Shown: positions 7,975 to 17,159, counted from the first letter of the stretch. The stretch is 64,000 nt of DNA from Peptoniphilus sp. GNH (GCA_021307325.1 CP089931.1:1326979-1390978); one strand, 5' to 3'. The notes: generated by a model not told the origin, from the sequence alone. Program-made: numbers and translations.

Positions 7975-9492
7975 TTATTTTCTCATCAAATAATTGTAGG
8001 CGCCAAGGGCTGCCACAGCTCCACTTCCTTGTGCTATTACAACTTGTTTAAAGCTTGAATTTGTGCAATCTCCTGCTGCATAAACCCCTTCTACATTAGT
8101 TGCTCCAAAAGCATCGACTATTATTTCTCCTCTTGGGTTCTTTTCAAGTTTTTCTATCCACTCAGTTTGAGGCACAAGTCCAACTTGAATAAAGCATCCG
8201 TCTGTGGCCTCTTCTACTTCTTCTCCCGTCTTGCGATTTTTGTAAACAATTTTTTCAAGCACCTTGTCCCCATAAAGACCCTTGGTCTCTGCTGATGTGA
8301 CAACTCTGACATTCTTGAAAGTCTTGAGTTTTTCTTGCAAAACAGAATCCGCCTTTAGTTCATCCAAAAATTCCAAGACCAAAACTTCTTTGGCTAAAGA
8401 AGCAAGATCAATCGCAGCTTCTATACCTGAATTGCCTCCACCTATAACCGTTACCTTCTTATCTTTAAAAAGAGGTCCGTCACAATGAGTACAATAGGCG
8501 ACTCCCTTATTTCTAAATTCAATCTCACCAGGTATGCCTATAAGTCTCCACTTGGCTCCTGTCGCTATTACCAAAGTCTTAGAAAGGAGATCTCCTTTTT
8601 TGGTTTTTATAGTAAGAGGACTTCCGCTTTCAAAATCTTCTACTTCAAGCTCATCAATGATGTCCACCTTGTATTTGAGGACTTGCTCCTTCACATTGTC
8701 CATATATTTAGGCCCTTCTGTATACAAAAGACCAGTTATATTTTCAATCGCTAGAGTTTCCTTCACTTGACCCCCAAAATCCTTGGCAATCAAACCTGTC
8801 TTTATTCCCTTTCTGGCAGCATAAATTGCAGCTGTCGCTCCAGCCGGTCCTCCTCCTATAACCAAGAGATCATATGTAGGCCTTTGTTCTAATTTGAGAT
8901 CTTCTTTAGCCCCTGTAAGCTTGTCCAAGATTTGGTTAAGACTTATCTTTCCGTTGTTAAACTCCTCGCCATTTAGACGACAAGCTGGCACAGCCAAGAC
9001 TCCAAGGCTTTCAACATAATCTTGATACATAGATCCGTCAATCATAGTGTGGTTAATCTTAGGATTTAAAACTGCCATGACATTTAAGGCTTGTACAACT
9101 TCAGGGCAATTGTGGCAGCTCAAGCTAACTATGGTTTCAAATTCTAATTCCTTATCTATTTCTTTTATTCTTTTTATTTGAGCCTCTTCAATTCTGGGCG
9201 TCCTGCCACCCACTTGCAAAAGAGCAAGTATAAAAGACTCAAATTCATGACCTAGAGGAATCCCCGCAAAAACAAGGCCCTTCCTATCCTCGGAGGAAAG
9301 ACTAAAGCTGGGACTGTATTTTAAAGAAGCCTCTTTTACTTTTAACTTTTTGCTAAGAGGTAAAAGTTCATCTATAAAAGCTTTGACTTCTTTTGACTTG
9401 TCAGATCCATCTAGGCTAAGCGTAATTAGAACTTCTTTCTCAAGAAGTTCTAAATAAGCTTTTACCTGTTCTTTTAAATTTTGATCTAACAT
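7975..9492 (-). CDS. ahpF: AhpF-type NADH-dependent peroxiredoxin reductase
   Basis: 505 residues, close to the usual 510-520 for AhpF. The N-terminal tandem thioredoxin-fold domain carries the redox pair C126-x-x-C129 (SCHNCPEV). The C-terminal thioredoxin-reductase-like part has the FAD motif GGGPAGATAA, the active-site CTHCDGP and the NAD(P) motif GGGNSGIEAA. AhpF passes electrons from NADH to the AhpC peroxiredoxin. The start overlaps the ahpC stop by one base (TAATG), so the two are coupled. This is a cytoplasmic peroxide-defence enzyme. Confidence 0.96.
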   Translation of the reverse strand: MLDQNLKEQVKAYLELLEKEVLITLSLDGSDKSKEVKAFIDELLPLSKKLKVKEASLKYSPSFSLSSEDRKGLVFAGIPLGHEFESFILALLQVGGRTPRIEEAQIKRIKEIDKELEFETIVSLSCHNCPEVVQALNVMAVLNPKINHTMIDGSMYQDYVESLGVLAVPACRLNGEEFNNGKISLNQILDKLTGAKEDLKLEQRPTYDLLVIGGGPAGATAAIYAARKGIKTGLIAKDFGGQVKETLAIENITGLLYTEGPKYMDNVKEQVLKYKVDIIDELEVEDFESGSPLTIKTKKGDLLSKTLVIATGAKWRLIGIPGEIEFRNKGVAYCTHCDGPLFKDKKVTVIGGGNSGIEAAIDLASLAKEVLVLEFLDELKADSVLQEKLKTFKNVRVVTSAETKGLYGDKVLEKIVYKNRKTGEEVEEATDGCFIQVGLVPQTEWIEKLEKNPRGEIIVDAFGATNVEGVYAAGDCTNSSFKQVVIAQGSGAVAALGAYNYLMRK

Positions 9493-10061
9493 TAAATCTT
9501 ACCTACAAGATCCAAACCAGGTGTCAAAGTCTTTCCTGATTCCTTCCACTTAGCAGGACAAACTTCTCCGGGGTTTTTGCGAACAAATTGAGCCGCACGA
9601 ATCTTGTCATATACTTGACTTGCATCACGACCAATGCCATCAGCATTTATTTCAAGAGTTTGGATAACTCCGTCTGGATCTATTACAAAAGTCGCCCTTT
9701 GAGCTAGACCAGCTTCTTCATCCAGCACGTCAAAATCACGAGCGATAGACTTGTGAGGATCTGCAAGCATGGTGTATTGCAACTTTCCAATAGCTTCTGA
9801 ATGATCATGCCAAGCCTTGTGCACAAAGTGAGTGTCGCAAGACATAGAATAAACTTCTACTCCAAGTTCTTGCAACTTTTTATATTGTTCTTGCATGTCT
9901 TCTAGTTCAGTAGGACAAACAAAAGTAAAATCTGCTGGATAGAACATCAGAACTGTCCATTTACCTTCAAAATCTTTGTTTGATACTGTTACAAACTCCT
10001 CTTTTTTGGGATTGTAACCATTAGTTTTAAACTCAGGAATTTTCTTTCCGATTAGTGACAT
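9492..10061 (-). CDS. ahpC: AhpC-type 2-Cys peroxiredoxin
   Basis: 189 residues, the standard AhpC length. The peroxidatic cysteine is C49 in FTFVCPTE and the resolving cysteine C168 in GEVCPAKW near the C-terminus. It reduces hydrogen peroxide and organic hydroperoxides and is re-reduced by AhpF, encoded immediately downstream. The promoter has a good extended -10 (10115-10123). I found no clear PerR box in the upstream region, although PerR control is common for this operon. Confidence 0.97.
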   Translation of the reverse strand: MSLIGKKIPEFKTNGYNPKKEEFVTVSNKDFEGKWTVLMFYPADFTFVCPTELEDMQEQYKKLQELGVEVYSMSCDTHFVHKAWHDHSEAIGKLQYTMLADPHKSIARDFDVLDEEAGLAQRATFVIDPDGVIQTLEINADGIGRDASQVYDKIRAAQFVRKNPGEVCPAKWKESGKTLTPGLDLVGKI

Positions 10062-10114
10062 AATTTCCTCCTTAATTTTTATAAAAACTGTTTTTGATAT
10101 CTGCTATTAATTTA

Positions 10115-10123
10115 AGTATACCA
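10115..10123 (-). promoter_or_regulatory. Extended -10 promoter of ahpCF
   Basis: Minus strand reads TGGTATACT, about 55 bases before the ahpC ATG. The -35 region is weak. Confidence 0.55.
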
Positions 10124-10184
10124 TATCACTCATATTTTTAAACATTTATTGATAGTAATTTTTATTTTAAATTTTCTTTTGCAT

Positions 10185-10211
10185 AAAAAAAGACGGATAA
10201 ACCGCCTTTTT
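10185..10211 (-). terminator. Terminator of the ttcA-like/fprA unit
   Basis: Ten-base stem AAAAAGGCGG / CCGTCTTTTT (one G-U) with loop TTTAT, continuing into T residues on the minus strand, 18 bases past the stop of the flavoprotein gene. Confidence 0.88.
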
Positions 10212-10228
10212 AAATCTTTTATAAAATT

Positions 10229-11434
10229 TTAGTCCTCTAGTATTCTCTTTGCCATTTCTCTGCCAAGATTTTTTAATTCTTCTAATTCTTCATCTGTAGC
10301 AGAGCCTTGAATTTCTGGGAAGCTTTCTAGAGTGTTGCACTTATTTTCTTCTACAAATTTTTTAAATTCTTTCATTGCTCCGCCATTCCAAGAATAGGAT
10401 CCGAAAAATCCCCAAATATTATTTTTCATTCTTTGGTGCTTGAGTTCTTGTAGCAAGAAGCCCATTACAGGGAAAATATTGTTGTTGTAGGAGCAAGATC
10501 CTAGGATTATTCCCTTGTATTTCCAGCAGTCTGCAAGTAGATATGATTGAGCAGTCTTTGAAACATCGTGCATTCTTATATTTGTAAGGCCTGCTTCAGC
10601 CACCCCCTTGGCTACAGCTTGAGCCATTCTTTCAGTGTTTCCATACATGGAACCAAAAATTATAGCAACCCCTTTTTCAGTTTCTTGCTTGGCAAGACTT
10701 GTATAAATTTCCATGATTTTCTTAGGATTTTTTCTCCAAATAGGGCCATGGTCAGGGCAAATCATTTTTATTTCAAGAGGAGCTAATTTTTCCAAAGCTT
10801 TAACAGCTTGTTGAGCATACTTGCCCACAATGTTTATAAAATATCTGTTTGTTTCGTCTAAATAGTACTTGTCAAATTCAACTTGATCATCAAAGATAGC
10901 TCCATCCAGAGTTCCAAAACCTCCGAATATGTCTTGGGAAAATAAAGTCTTGGTCTTTTCTTCGTAAGCCACCATTGATTCAGGCCAGTGAACCATGGGT
11001 GTCATATAGAAGGTGAAGTCATGATCTCCAAGTTGGATGGTTTGACCATCTTCTACAAGGTCAATATTTTTTTCAACATCATAGAAGTTTTTCAAAAATG
11101 GAAGAGCCTTTTTATTGGTGATGATTTTTACATCTGGATATCTTGCTAGTAGAGCAACAATGCCCGATGTGTGGTCTGGCTCCATGTGATTTATTATTAG
11201 ATAGTCTATCTTTTCATCCGGTCCCAAAACTTCTCTTAGCTTTTCAAAAAAATCAATTTGTTCTGTTTCCTTGACAAGGTCAAATAGGATGTTTTTGCTG
11301 CCCTTTACAAGATAAGAATTATAGGCAACTCCGTCTGGCAGGGGCCACATGGCTTCAAATAGTTGTGTGTTCCTGTCATTTACTCCAATATAAAAAAGGT
11401 CATCTCTAATTTTTTGTGATAATAAATTTTTCAT
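10229..11434 (-). CDS. fprA: FprA-type A flavoprotein (flavodiiron oxygen/NO reductase)
   Basis: 401 residues. The N-terminal metallo-beta-lactamase-like diiron domain shows the ligand set H83-x-E85-x-D87-H88 in NHMEPDHTSG, with further histidines in MVHWPES and CPDHGP. The C-terminal flavodoxin domain (about 255-400) starts IIFGSMYGNTERMA. Flavodiiron proteins reduce oxygen to water, or NO to N2O, and protect anaerobes from oxygen. There is no fused rubredoxin or reductase domain, so an external electron donor is needed and none is encoded here. It follows the TtcA-like gene with a 38-base gap and a GGAG site, so the two are probably cotranscribed. Confidence 0.95.
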   Translation of the reverse strand: MKNLLSQKIRDDLFYIGVNDRNTQLFEAMWPLPDGVAYNSYLVKGSKNILFDLVKETEQIDFFEKLREVLGPDEKIDYLIINHMEPDHTSGIVALLARYPDVKIITNKKALPFLKNFYDVEKNIDLVEDGQTIQLGDHDFTFYMTPMVHWPESMVAYEEKTKTLFSQDIFGGFGTLDGAIFDDQVEFDKYYLDETNRYFINIVGKYAQQAVKALEKLAPLEIKMICPDHGPIWRKNPKKIMEIYTSLAKQETEKGVAIIFGSMYGNTERMAQAVAKGVAEAGLTNIRMHDVSKTAQSYLLADCWKYKGIILGSCSYNNNIFPVMGFLLQELKHQRMKNNIWGFFGSYSWNGGAMKEFKKFVEENKCNTLESFPEIQGSATDEELEELKNLGREMAKRILED

Positions 11435-11472
11435 TTTCCCTCACTCCTTTACACTAAAAACAAGTTTACTTT

Positions 11473-12249
11473 CTAATAAAATTCTAAAAATTCATGCTTT
11501 TGGCCGGCCTTAATAAAGCCTGTAATGGCATCCAAATTGACATTTTCAGCTGATCTAAAAATGGAAATTTTTACATTTTTGTTTACCTTTTCCAAATCCT
11601 CTATAAGACTTTTTACAAAAAATCTCATATTTCCTTGCTTTTTTTCTGTGATTGAACAAGCACAGTCCAGAGCCTCTATGCCTATATGTCTCATGTACCT
11701 TCGGACAGATTCTTCCTCGATAAAATACATGGGTCTTATAAGCTCCATGTCTTCAAAGTTTTCGCTTCTTAGTTTGGGCATCATGGTCTTAAAATTTGCA
11801 GAAAAAATAATATTTAAAAGAATTGTTTCTACAACATCATCCATATGATGGCCAAGAGCAAGCTTATTGCAACCAAGCTCCTTAGCCTTGGCATAGAGAT
11901 TGCCCCTTCTCATGCGAGCACACATATAACAGGGTCTTTCCCCAGCGACCTTGTTTGCCACTTCGAAAATATCTGAATCGTGAACCTTAACAGGAATACC
12001 CATCTTCTTGCAATTGTCCTCCAACCTTTTTCTGTTTTCAGACTTGTAGCCTGGATCCATAGCTATAAATTCAAGTTCAAATTTCTTTTTGCCGTGCTTT
12101 TTTAGTTCTTGAAAAAGCTTAGCAAGAGTCAAAGAGTCCTTGCCACCAGAAATCGCAACTGCAATTTTGTCATTTTCTTCTACCAGTTCATATTTATTTA
12201 CCGCCTTGATAAACTTGACCCACAAATCTTTTCTGTAAGTTTTAATCAA
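11473..12249 (-). CDS. TtcA-like PP-loop tRNA 2-thiocytidine synthase family protein
   Basis: 258 residues starting at TTG. The PP-loop ATP-pyrophosphatase motif is SGGKDS (34-39). The cysteine pair C107-x-x-C110 (PCYMCARMRRG) and later cysteines in LDCACS match the TtcA Fe-S ligand pattern, and GHHMDDVVET is the family signature. TtcA enzymes thiolate cytidine 32 of tRNA; many anaerobes carry paralogues of unknown target, so the exact nucleoside is uncertain. A small stem (AGCTCT / AGAGCC) ends right at the TTG codon and no strong ribosome site is visible, suggesting weak or regulated initiation. Confidence 0.82.
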   Translation of the reverse strand: MIKTYRKDLWVKFIKAVNKYELVEENDKIAVAISGGKDSLTLAKLFQELKKHGKKKFELEFIAMDPGYKSENRKRLEDNCKKMGIPVKVHDSDIFEVANKVAGERPCYMCARMRRGNLYAKAKELGCNKLALGHHMDDVVETILLNIIFSANFKTMMPKLRSENFEDMELIRPMYFIEEESVRRYMRHIGIEALDCACSITEKKQGNMRFFVKSLIEDLEKVNKNVKISIFRSAENVNLDAITGFIKAGQKHEFLEFY

Positions 12250-12307
12250 GGCTCTTTCTACTTCTATAGAGCTAATATATATCAGTCCTTCTTGTCATTT
12301 CCATATC

Positions 12308-12316
12308 ATTATACCA
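12308..12316 (-). promoter_or_regulatory. Extended -10 promoter of the ttcA-like/fprA unit
   Basis: Minus strand reads TGGTATAAT, a perfect extended -10, about 60 bases before the TTG start. Confidence 0.65.
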
Positions 12317-12389
12317 CTTATTATGCCTAAATTTTACTATTTCTTCAAACAATCTAATTTTAATATAAATTAAATTTTAACAGCAAGAA

Positions 12390-12424
12390 AAAATCTATAC
12401 CCTCTTTTTATTGGTATAGATTTT
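12390..12424 (-). terminator. Terminator of the aldolase/hydrolase operon
   Basis: Perfect 12-bp stem AAAATCTATACC / GGTATAGATTTT, followed by Ts on the minus strand, immediately after the hydrolase stop. Confidence 0.9.
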
Positions 12425-12428
12425 ATTT

Positions 12429-13325
12429 TTATATAAGATCTTCCATAAAATTTAAAATATCATAATAGACTATACGCTTTTCTCTTTCATTTAAAATTTC
12501 GTGGCGCATCTTATCGTATATTTTTGCCCTTATATTTTCAAATCCCTCGTGTTTGAATCTCTTTATTTCTTGGTGCACACCTTTTGCAAAATCTCCTACC
12601 GGATCTTCTGCTCCTGAATAAAATCCAAGAGGTAGGTCTTTTCTCGTGTTTTTATAGTCTGCATTTATTATTTTTAGCATTGCTTTAGAAAAAACTTTAT
12701 AAGATCTATTGGTAAGAGCCTTGCCGCAATAGGGGTCCTCGGCAAAAGATTTCACATTGTCCTCATCATAGGAAAGCCAATCCAAATCAGTCTTTCGATT
12801 CTTGATAGCCCTTGAGTATCTTCCCATTAGCAGACTATTTAAAACTTGCGACCTCTTTTTATTTCCTCCAAGGCAAATTAGCTTGGCAATAAGACCAAGA
12901 CCTCTAGCCTCCACTTCCTTCAAACTGCCAGTTCCAGAAAATATGGCTCCGTCCATGTCATCATAGCTTGCCATGTAGTATTTCAATATAAAAGACCCCA
13001 TAGAGTGACCCAAGATAAACCTCGCCTTGTCCCTTGGCATACTTTCAAAGACCCTTCTTAAATCATCTACTATGTCGTCTAAAAAATCATATGAATAAAA
13101 GTCTCCCAAGCCTCTTTCTGAACGCACACTCTGTCCATGACCTCTTAGGTCTATTCCATAGACTGAAATTCCCTTCTCATTTAAAAACTCGGCAAAGTCC
13201 TCGTATCTTTTTATATGTTCACTAATCCCATGAATAATCATTAGGCTTGTCCTTGGATTTTCCACCTCAAAGGCGCAGCCATGTATCTTTTGCCCCTTGT
13301 TTTCAAAGTAAAATTCTCTCATCAT
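12429..13325 (-). CDS. Alpha/beta hydrolase, monoacylglycerol lipase-like (Hydrolase_4)
   Basis: 298 residues. The nucleophile elbow is GHSMGSF near residue 107, the oxyanion region is IIHGISEH and DLRGHGQS, the acid lies in SGAEDPVGD, and the catalytic histidine in MRHEIL near the C-terminus. This fits lysophospholipase/monoacylglycerol lipase-like serine hydrolases; no signal peptide is seen, so it is cytoplasmic. It overlaps the upstream aldolase-like gene by 4 bases and ends in a strong terminator, so the two genes form a small operon. Natural substrate is unknown. Confidence 0.85.
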   Translation of the reverse strand: MMREFYFENKGQKIHGCAFEVENPRTSLMIIHGISEHIKRYEDFAEFLNEKGISVYGIDLRGHGQSVRSERGLGDFYSYDFLDDIVDDLRRVFESMPRDKARFILGHSMGSFILKYYMASYDDMDGAIFSGTGSLKEVEARGLGLIAKLICLGGNKKRSQVLNSLLMGRYSRAIKNRKTDLDWLSYDEDNVKSFAEDPYCGKALTNRSYKVFSKAMLKIINADYKNTRKDLPLGFYSGAEDPVGDFAKGVHQEIKRFKHEGFENIRAKIYDKMRHEILNEREKRIVYYDILNFMEDLI

Positions 13326-14605
13326 GCCCTCGCAAACAAATTTCTATAAATTTCATCAGCTCTTTCAAAATCTTCTTCATCTACTAAAATTTCTGTCGGA
13401 AAAGATGAACTAGATGAGCCCGTCTCCACATAAACACCTAGAGAATTGGGGTTCTTTTCGCTTTTTATTTCATAGTAGATTTTATTTTCTTCCAAGGCTC
13501 CCAAGATGGCAGAAGTTTTTAAGTTGTCATATTCAAAGCACAGGGTCGCCAAATTCTTTTTTAGGCTCTTTTTTAAAAGCCCCCTGTCCAGGTCTTGACC
13601 CAACAAAGTCGCAAGTTCTTGTAAAAATTCATTTATTTCTTCTCTCGTGCTTGTGTAATTTGTCACCAGCCTTATTATGTTTTGGCTCATCTCATCTTTT
13701 ACTATTTCAAAGTCATAATTTAGCTTGAGTTCATCTACTATTTTCTTATCCAGCTCTATAAAAATCTGATTTGTCTGAGGTTTTTCTGCGAATTTGATTG
13801 CCAAATTTTCAAGGCCCATAATCAAATAGTCAGCCATATCTTGAGCGATTCTTCCATTTTCATAATAAAGTCCGTCTTCGAAAAGTGTTTTGAATTGGCT
13901 GCCAAGCAAAAATCCCTTTGCCATCATAGCCCCTCTTCTTTTCATAATCCGCCTGAAATCAAGGCCCAAGTCCTCTTTAAAAAATACAAGCGCCTCGCCA
14001 AAAAGCGCTCCATTCTTGGTCGCCCCAAAAGAAAATCCATGGCAAAGATTTTTCATATCCTTAGCTTTAATGCCCGCCTTTGCCATTGCAACAGAAAGCC
14101 TTGCCCCGTCTATAAAAAGAAAAAGTCCCTCCTGCTCGCACACTCTAAAGAGGTCTGTCAGCTCATTTTTGCTATAATAAGTTCCCACTTCACTAGTGTT
14201 TGAAATATATACCATGCCGGGTTTTACTTGGTAATCATTTTTGAAAGTTCTCGAAAAATTTCTCACCTGTTTCGCAAAAAGTTTGCCATCCTCTGTTTTT
14301 ATACTTAAAATCTTGTGTCCAAGAGCTTCTATGGAGCCGGCTTCATGACCCTCTATATGAGCTGTTTCTGCCGCCAAGATAGCCTCGTAAGGTCTCAAAA
14401 CAGCTTCCGCAACCAAGATGTTTGTCATTGTTCCTCCTGGGATAAAGTAGATTCCAGCGTCTTTTGTTTCCAAATCTCTTTTTATGTAATTGATAGCATC
14501 ATCTGTTAATTTATCCCTTCCATAGCCAGGATGTCCTTTTTGAATTTTTAAAAGTTCTTCCATAACTTTGGGATGGGCCAAGTCGTTATAATCGTTCAAA
14601 AACAT
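13322..14605 (-). CDS. Threonine aldolase-family PLP lyase with an extra C-terminal domain
   Basis: 427 residues. Residues 1-340 form a low-specificity L-threonine aldolase/beta-eliminating lyase fold: HPGYG near 25-29, D166 in IDGARL and the PLP lysine K197 in SFGATKNGA. Members of this family usually end near 340 residues. Here about 76 more residues (352-427) follow, resembling the DUF2007 small signal-transducing domain (a strand-helix start, then a D-E-E-D-F-E-R-A motif before the last helix). The core should cleave L-threonine or a beta-hydroxy amino acid. The role of the added domain is unknown. The stop overlaps the hydrolase start. Confidence 0.85.
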   Translation of the reverse strand: MFLNDYNDLAHPKVMEELLKIQKGHPGYGRDKLTDDAINYIKRDLETKDAGIYFIPGGTMTNILVAEAVLRPYEAILAAETAHIEGHEAGSIEALGHKILSIKTEDGKLFAKQVRNFSRTFKNDYQVKPGMVYISNTSEVGTYYSKNELTDLFRVCEQEGLFLFIDGARLSVAMAKAGIKAKDMKNLCHGFSFGATKNGALFGEALVFFKEDLGLDFRRIMKRRGAMMAKGFLLGSQFKTLFEDGLYYENGRIAQDMADYLIMGLENLAIKFAEKPQTNQIFIELDKKIVDELKLNYDFEIVKDEMSQNIIRLVTNYTSTREEINEFLQELATLLGQDLDRGLLKKSLKKNLATLCFEYDNLKTSAILGALEENKIYYEIKSEKNPNSLGVYVETGSSSSSFPTEILVDEEDFERADEIYRNLFARA

Positions 14606-14707
14606 TCTCTCACCTCTTTTTTTAATTATATCATTTTTTGCTTCTCATTAATCAATAAAGCTAAAGTAGCTATTTATGGCTTATTTTTATTATTTTGGCA
14701 CAAATCA

Positions 14708-14716
14708 TGGTATAAT
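14708..14716 (+). promoter_or_regulatory. Extended -10 promoter of the aminotransferase/MATE pair
   Basis: TGGTATAAT lies only a few bases upstream of the AAGGAGG ribosome site (14721-14727). The predicted transcription start would fall inside or next to the ribosome site, giving an extremely short leader, unless another promoter is used. Confidence 0.5.
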
Positions 14717-14731
14717 TATTAAGGAGGCATT

Positions 14732-15808
14732 ATGAAAGCAGAAAAACATGGCGCCAACTTATTCGAACTCTCCAAGCATCTCGGAGCCGATATAAAAGAT
14801 TTTTCTGATTTTTCGTCAAATATAAATCCCCTGGGTATCAGTCCAAGGGCCAAGGACTTTTTGATGAAAAATCCAGATTTGTTGTCCCTTTATCCAGATC
14901 CTTCTTATGCAGATCTCAAAAGGGCAATCTCATCATATACAGGCTCTAGCTTTGATAACATCATCTTGGGTCAAGGTGCCACAGAACTTACCAAAAACTA
15001 CATAACACTTCTAAATCCTCGCAAGGGGCTTATTTTTGAGCCATCTTATTCTGAATATGAAAAGAATCTTTCAGACATATCTTGTCAGATTTTTAAATAC
15101 AGATTGAAAAAAGAAGACAATTTCAAGGCCCATGTAGATGAGCTTATAGAGCTTATAAATTCTAATGAAATTGAGCTTTTCGTCTTTGCAAATCCCAATA
15201 ACCCCACTGGACTTAGGCTCGACTTGGCTGAAATAGAAAAAATTCTAAATAAAACAAGGGCCAAGCTCTTAGTAGACGAATGTTACCAAGAATTCTCAGA
15301 CTCTCTTCCAGCAACTAGACTTGTCGATAAATATCCAAACCTCTTTGTGGTAAGGGGCAGCTCCAAATTTTTTGCAGCTCCCGGCATTAGACTGGGATAC
15401 GGTTTGAGTTCAGATGAGCTTATTAAAAAATCTATGGAGAATTTCTCCTATCTTTGGTCAATAAATATAGTCGCCGACCAAGTCGGTCAGATCATGTTTA
15501 AAGATAAAAGTTACATAGATGAAACTTACAAATTCATAAAAAAAGAAAAGGCTTATTTTTACAAAGAGCTTGATAAAATCAAAGCTCTCAAGGCCTATAA
15601 ATCAGATTCCAACTTTATACTTGTAGAAATTCTTGGAGATTTCACTTCATATGAAATCAGAGAATATCTTCTAAGACGTCTTTTGATTGTAAGAGATTGT
15701 GCCGGTTTTAGACTCGGAGACAAATTTTTCAGATTTTGCATACTTACAGAGTCTGAAAACAGAAGACTGATAAAAGAAATTAAAGAATTTTTAAAAGTTA
15801 AAGGATGA
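14732..15808 (+). CDS. PLP aminotransferase, HisC/CobD-like family
   Basis: 358 residues, fold-type I. Key residues: NPNNPTG at 154-160, D182 in VDECYQEF, the PLP lysine K212 in RGSSKFFAAPG, and R220 in GIRLGYGL. The opening (HGANLFELSKHLG, SSNINPLG) is typical of the branch annotated as threonine-phosphate decarboxylase CobD or histidinol-phosphate aminotransferase. No cobalamin or histidine genes are nearby, so neither name is safe. A MATE exporter starts 4 bases after its stop. This pair is the only one in the left half of the window on the plus strand. Confidence 0.85.
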   Translation: MKAEKHGANLFELSKHLGADIKDFSDFSSNINPLGISPRAKDFLMKNPDLLSLYPDPSYADLKRAISSYTGSSFDNIILGQGATELTKNYITLLNPRKGLIFEPSYSEYEKNLSDISCQIFKYRLKKEDNFKAHVDELIELINSNEIELFVFANPNNPTGLRLDLAEIEKILNKTRAKLLVDECYQEFSDSLPATRLVDKYPNLFVVRGSSKFFAAPGIRLGYGLSSDELIKKSMENFSYLWSINIVADQVGQIMFKDKSYIDETYKFIKKEKAYFYKELDKIKALKAYKSDSNFILVEILGDFTSYEIREYLLRRLLIVRDCAGFRLGDKFFRFCILTESENRRLIKEIKEFLKVKG

Positions 15809-15812
15809 TATT

Positions 15813-17159
15813 TTGGTTAAGGTAAGAAAAAGATTTTTTAAGTACGTCATTCCTTCGATTATGGCACTAGTGCTCTTTTCTCTCTACTCCATGGTAGACG
15901 GATTTTTCGTTGCGAATTACGTATCGGAAATGGCCCTTTCAGCAGTAAATATCTCTCTTCCCTATGTGAGTCTTCTCTTTGCAATATCTACGATTTTTGC
16001 CATAGGAGCTCAAACTTTTTGCGGCGTTTATCTGGGCAGGGGAGAGAAGGAAAAAGCTGACTTGGTCTTTTCTCAAACTCTGTTTTCTGTCTTTTTCATC
16101 TCTATATTTTTTACATTATTTTGCTTTGTTTTTTCAAGTAAAATTGCAAGTCTGCTCGGAGCAAGAGGAGAACTTTTAAGCCTCGTCCTCGAATATTTAA
16201 AGATTATAATAGCCTTTGGCCCATTTTTTATAATCTCCTACAATCTCGAGGTCTTGGTCAAGGTCGATGGCTTTCCAAATCTTTCCATAATAGGAGTGCT
16301 TGGTGCTGCCATCACCAATATAGTCCTAGACTATCTCTTCGTTGCAGTTTGGTCTTTTGGACTAAGAGGGGCAGCCCTAGCTACTGGTATCTCCCAAGTC
16401 TTATCCACAGTTTTTTTCGCTTGGCACTTTGTCTTTGGAGCATCCAGCTTAAAACTTAGACCCTTCTCATTTGACTCAACTCTTTTAAAGAGGTCGTGCC
16501 ATTTGGGAATCGGCGGTTTCATATCAGAAATTGGCTTTGGATTTACTGTCTTTTTATACAACATTTTCATAATAGATTTTCTTGGAGAAAACTATGTGCC
16601 AACCTTTACAGTAATAGCATATATAAGCCAACTAACAGCCATGTCCTTTGCAGGAATAATACAGGGCATGGGACCCCTGGTCTCCAAAGCCTATGGCAAA
16701 AAAGATAGGAAAACTTATATAAATTTGTTAAAGCTCGGACTCTTGTGCGTCTTGGCCTTTAGTCTGCTTTCAATATTTCTACTAGAAACTTTTGGCGTCA
16801 ACATCCTCTGTCTTTTCTTGGAAGACGATCTAGACCACATCTTGATATCTGTAAGAGCTCTTGAAAAATATTCTCTGGCATTTTTATTCATGGGCTACAA
16901 TATCTTGATCTCCGGTTTCATGTCGGCCCTTGTAGAGGCAAATAAATCACTTATAATAAACCTCTCCAGGTCTTTAGTCATGATTTTCTTGGCGCTTAAA
17001 ATAACATCAGGAATAGATCCCGAACTCATCTGGTATTCCAGCGTCCTTTCAGAAGCGGCGACCCTTTTGATTTCAGGATTTTTACTGACGAGAACTTTTG
17101 TCAAAAATCAAAATAGAGATAAAAATAAAGAAAACAACAAAGAAAAATCCCCGGCATAG
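15813..17159 (+). CDS. MATE-family efflux transporter, second copy
   Basis: 448 residues with about twelve membrane segments and the MATE repeat (SMVDGFFV in the first half, GGFISEIGFG in the second). I keep the TTG start at 15813: it follows AAAGGATGAT and gives the usual basic N-terminus VKVRKRFFKYVIPSIM. Only four bases separate it from the PLP enzyme, so the two are translationally linked; export of that enzyme's product is a possible role (inference). It ends in a terminator shared with the convergent rsmG. Confidence 0.9.
   Translation: MVKVRKRFFKYVIPSIMALVLFSLYSMVDGFFVANYVSEMALSAVNISLPYVSLLFAISTIFAIGAQTFCGVYLGRGEKEKADLVFSQTLFSVFFISIFFTLFCFVFSSKIASLLGARGELLSLVLEYLKIIIAFGPFFIISYNLEVLVKVDGFPNLSIIGVLGAAITNIVLDYLFVAVWSFGLRGAALATGISQVLSTVFFAWHFVFGASSLKLRPFSFDSTLLKRSCHLGIGGFISEIGFGFTVFLYNIFIIDFLGENYVPTFTVIAYISQLTAMSFAGIIQGMGPLVSKAYGKKDRKTYINLLKLGLLCVLAFSLLSIFLLETFGVNILCLFLEDDLDHILISVRALEKYSLAFLFMGYNILISGFMSALVEANKSLIINLSRSLVMIFLALKITSGIDPELIWYSSVLSEAATLLISGFLLTRTFVKNQNRDKNKENNKEKSPA

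Noticed and set aside
10062-10184. PerR box upstream of ahpC
   Set aside because: I looked for the TTATAAT-type palindrome and found no acceptable match.
16401-16410. Perfect TTATCCACA inside the second MATE gene
   Set aside because: A single isolated box within coding sequence; expected by chance.
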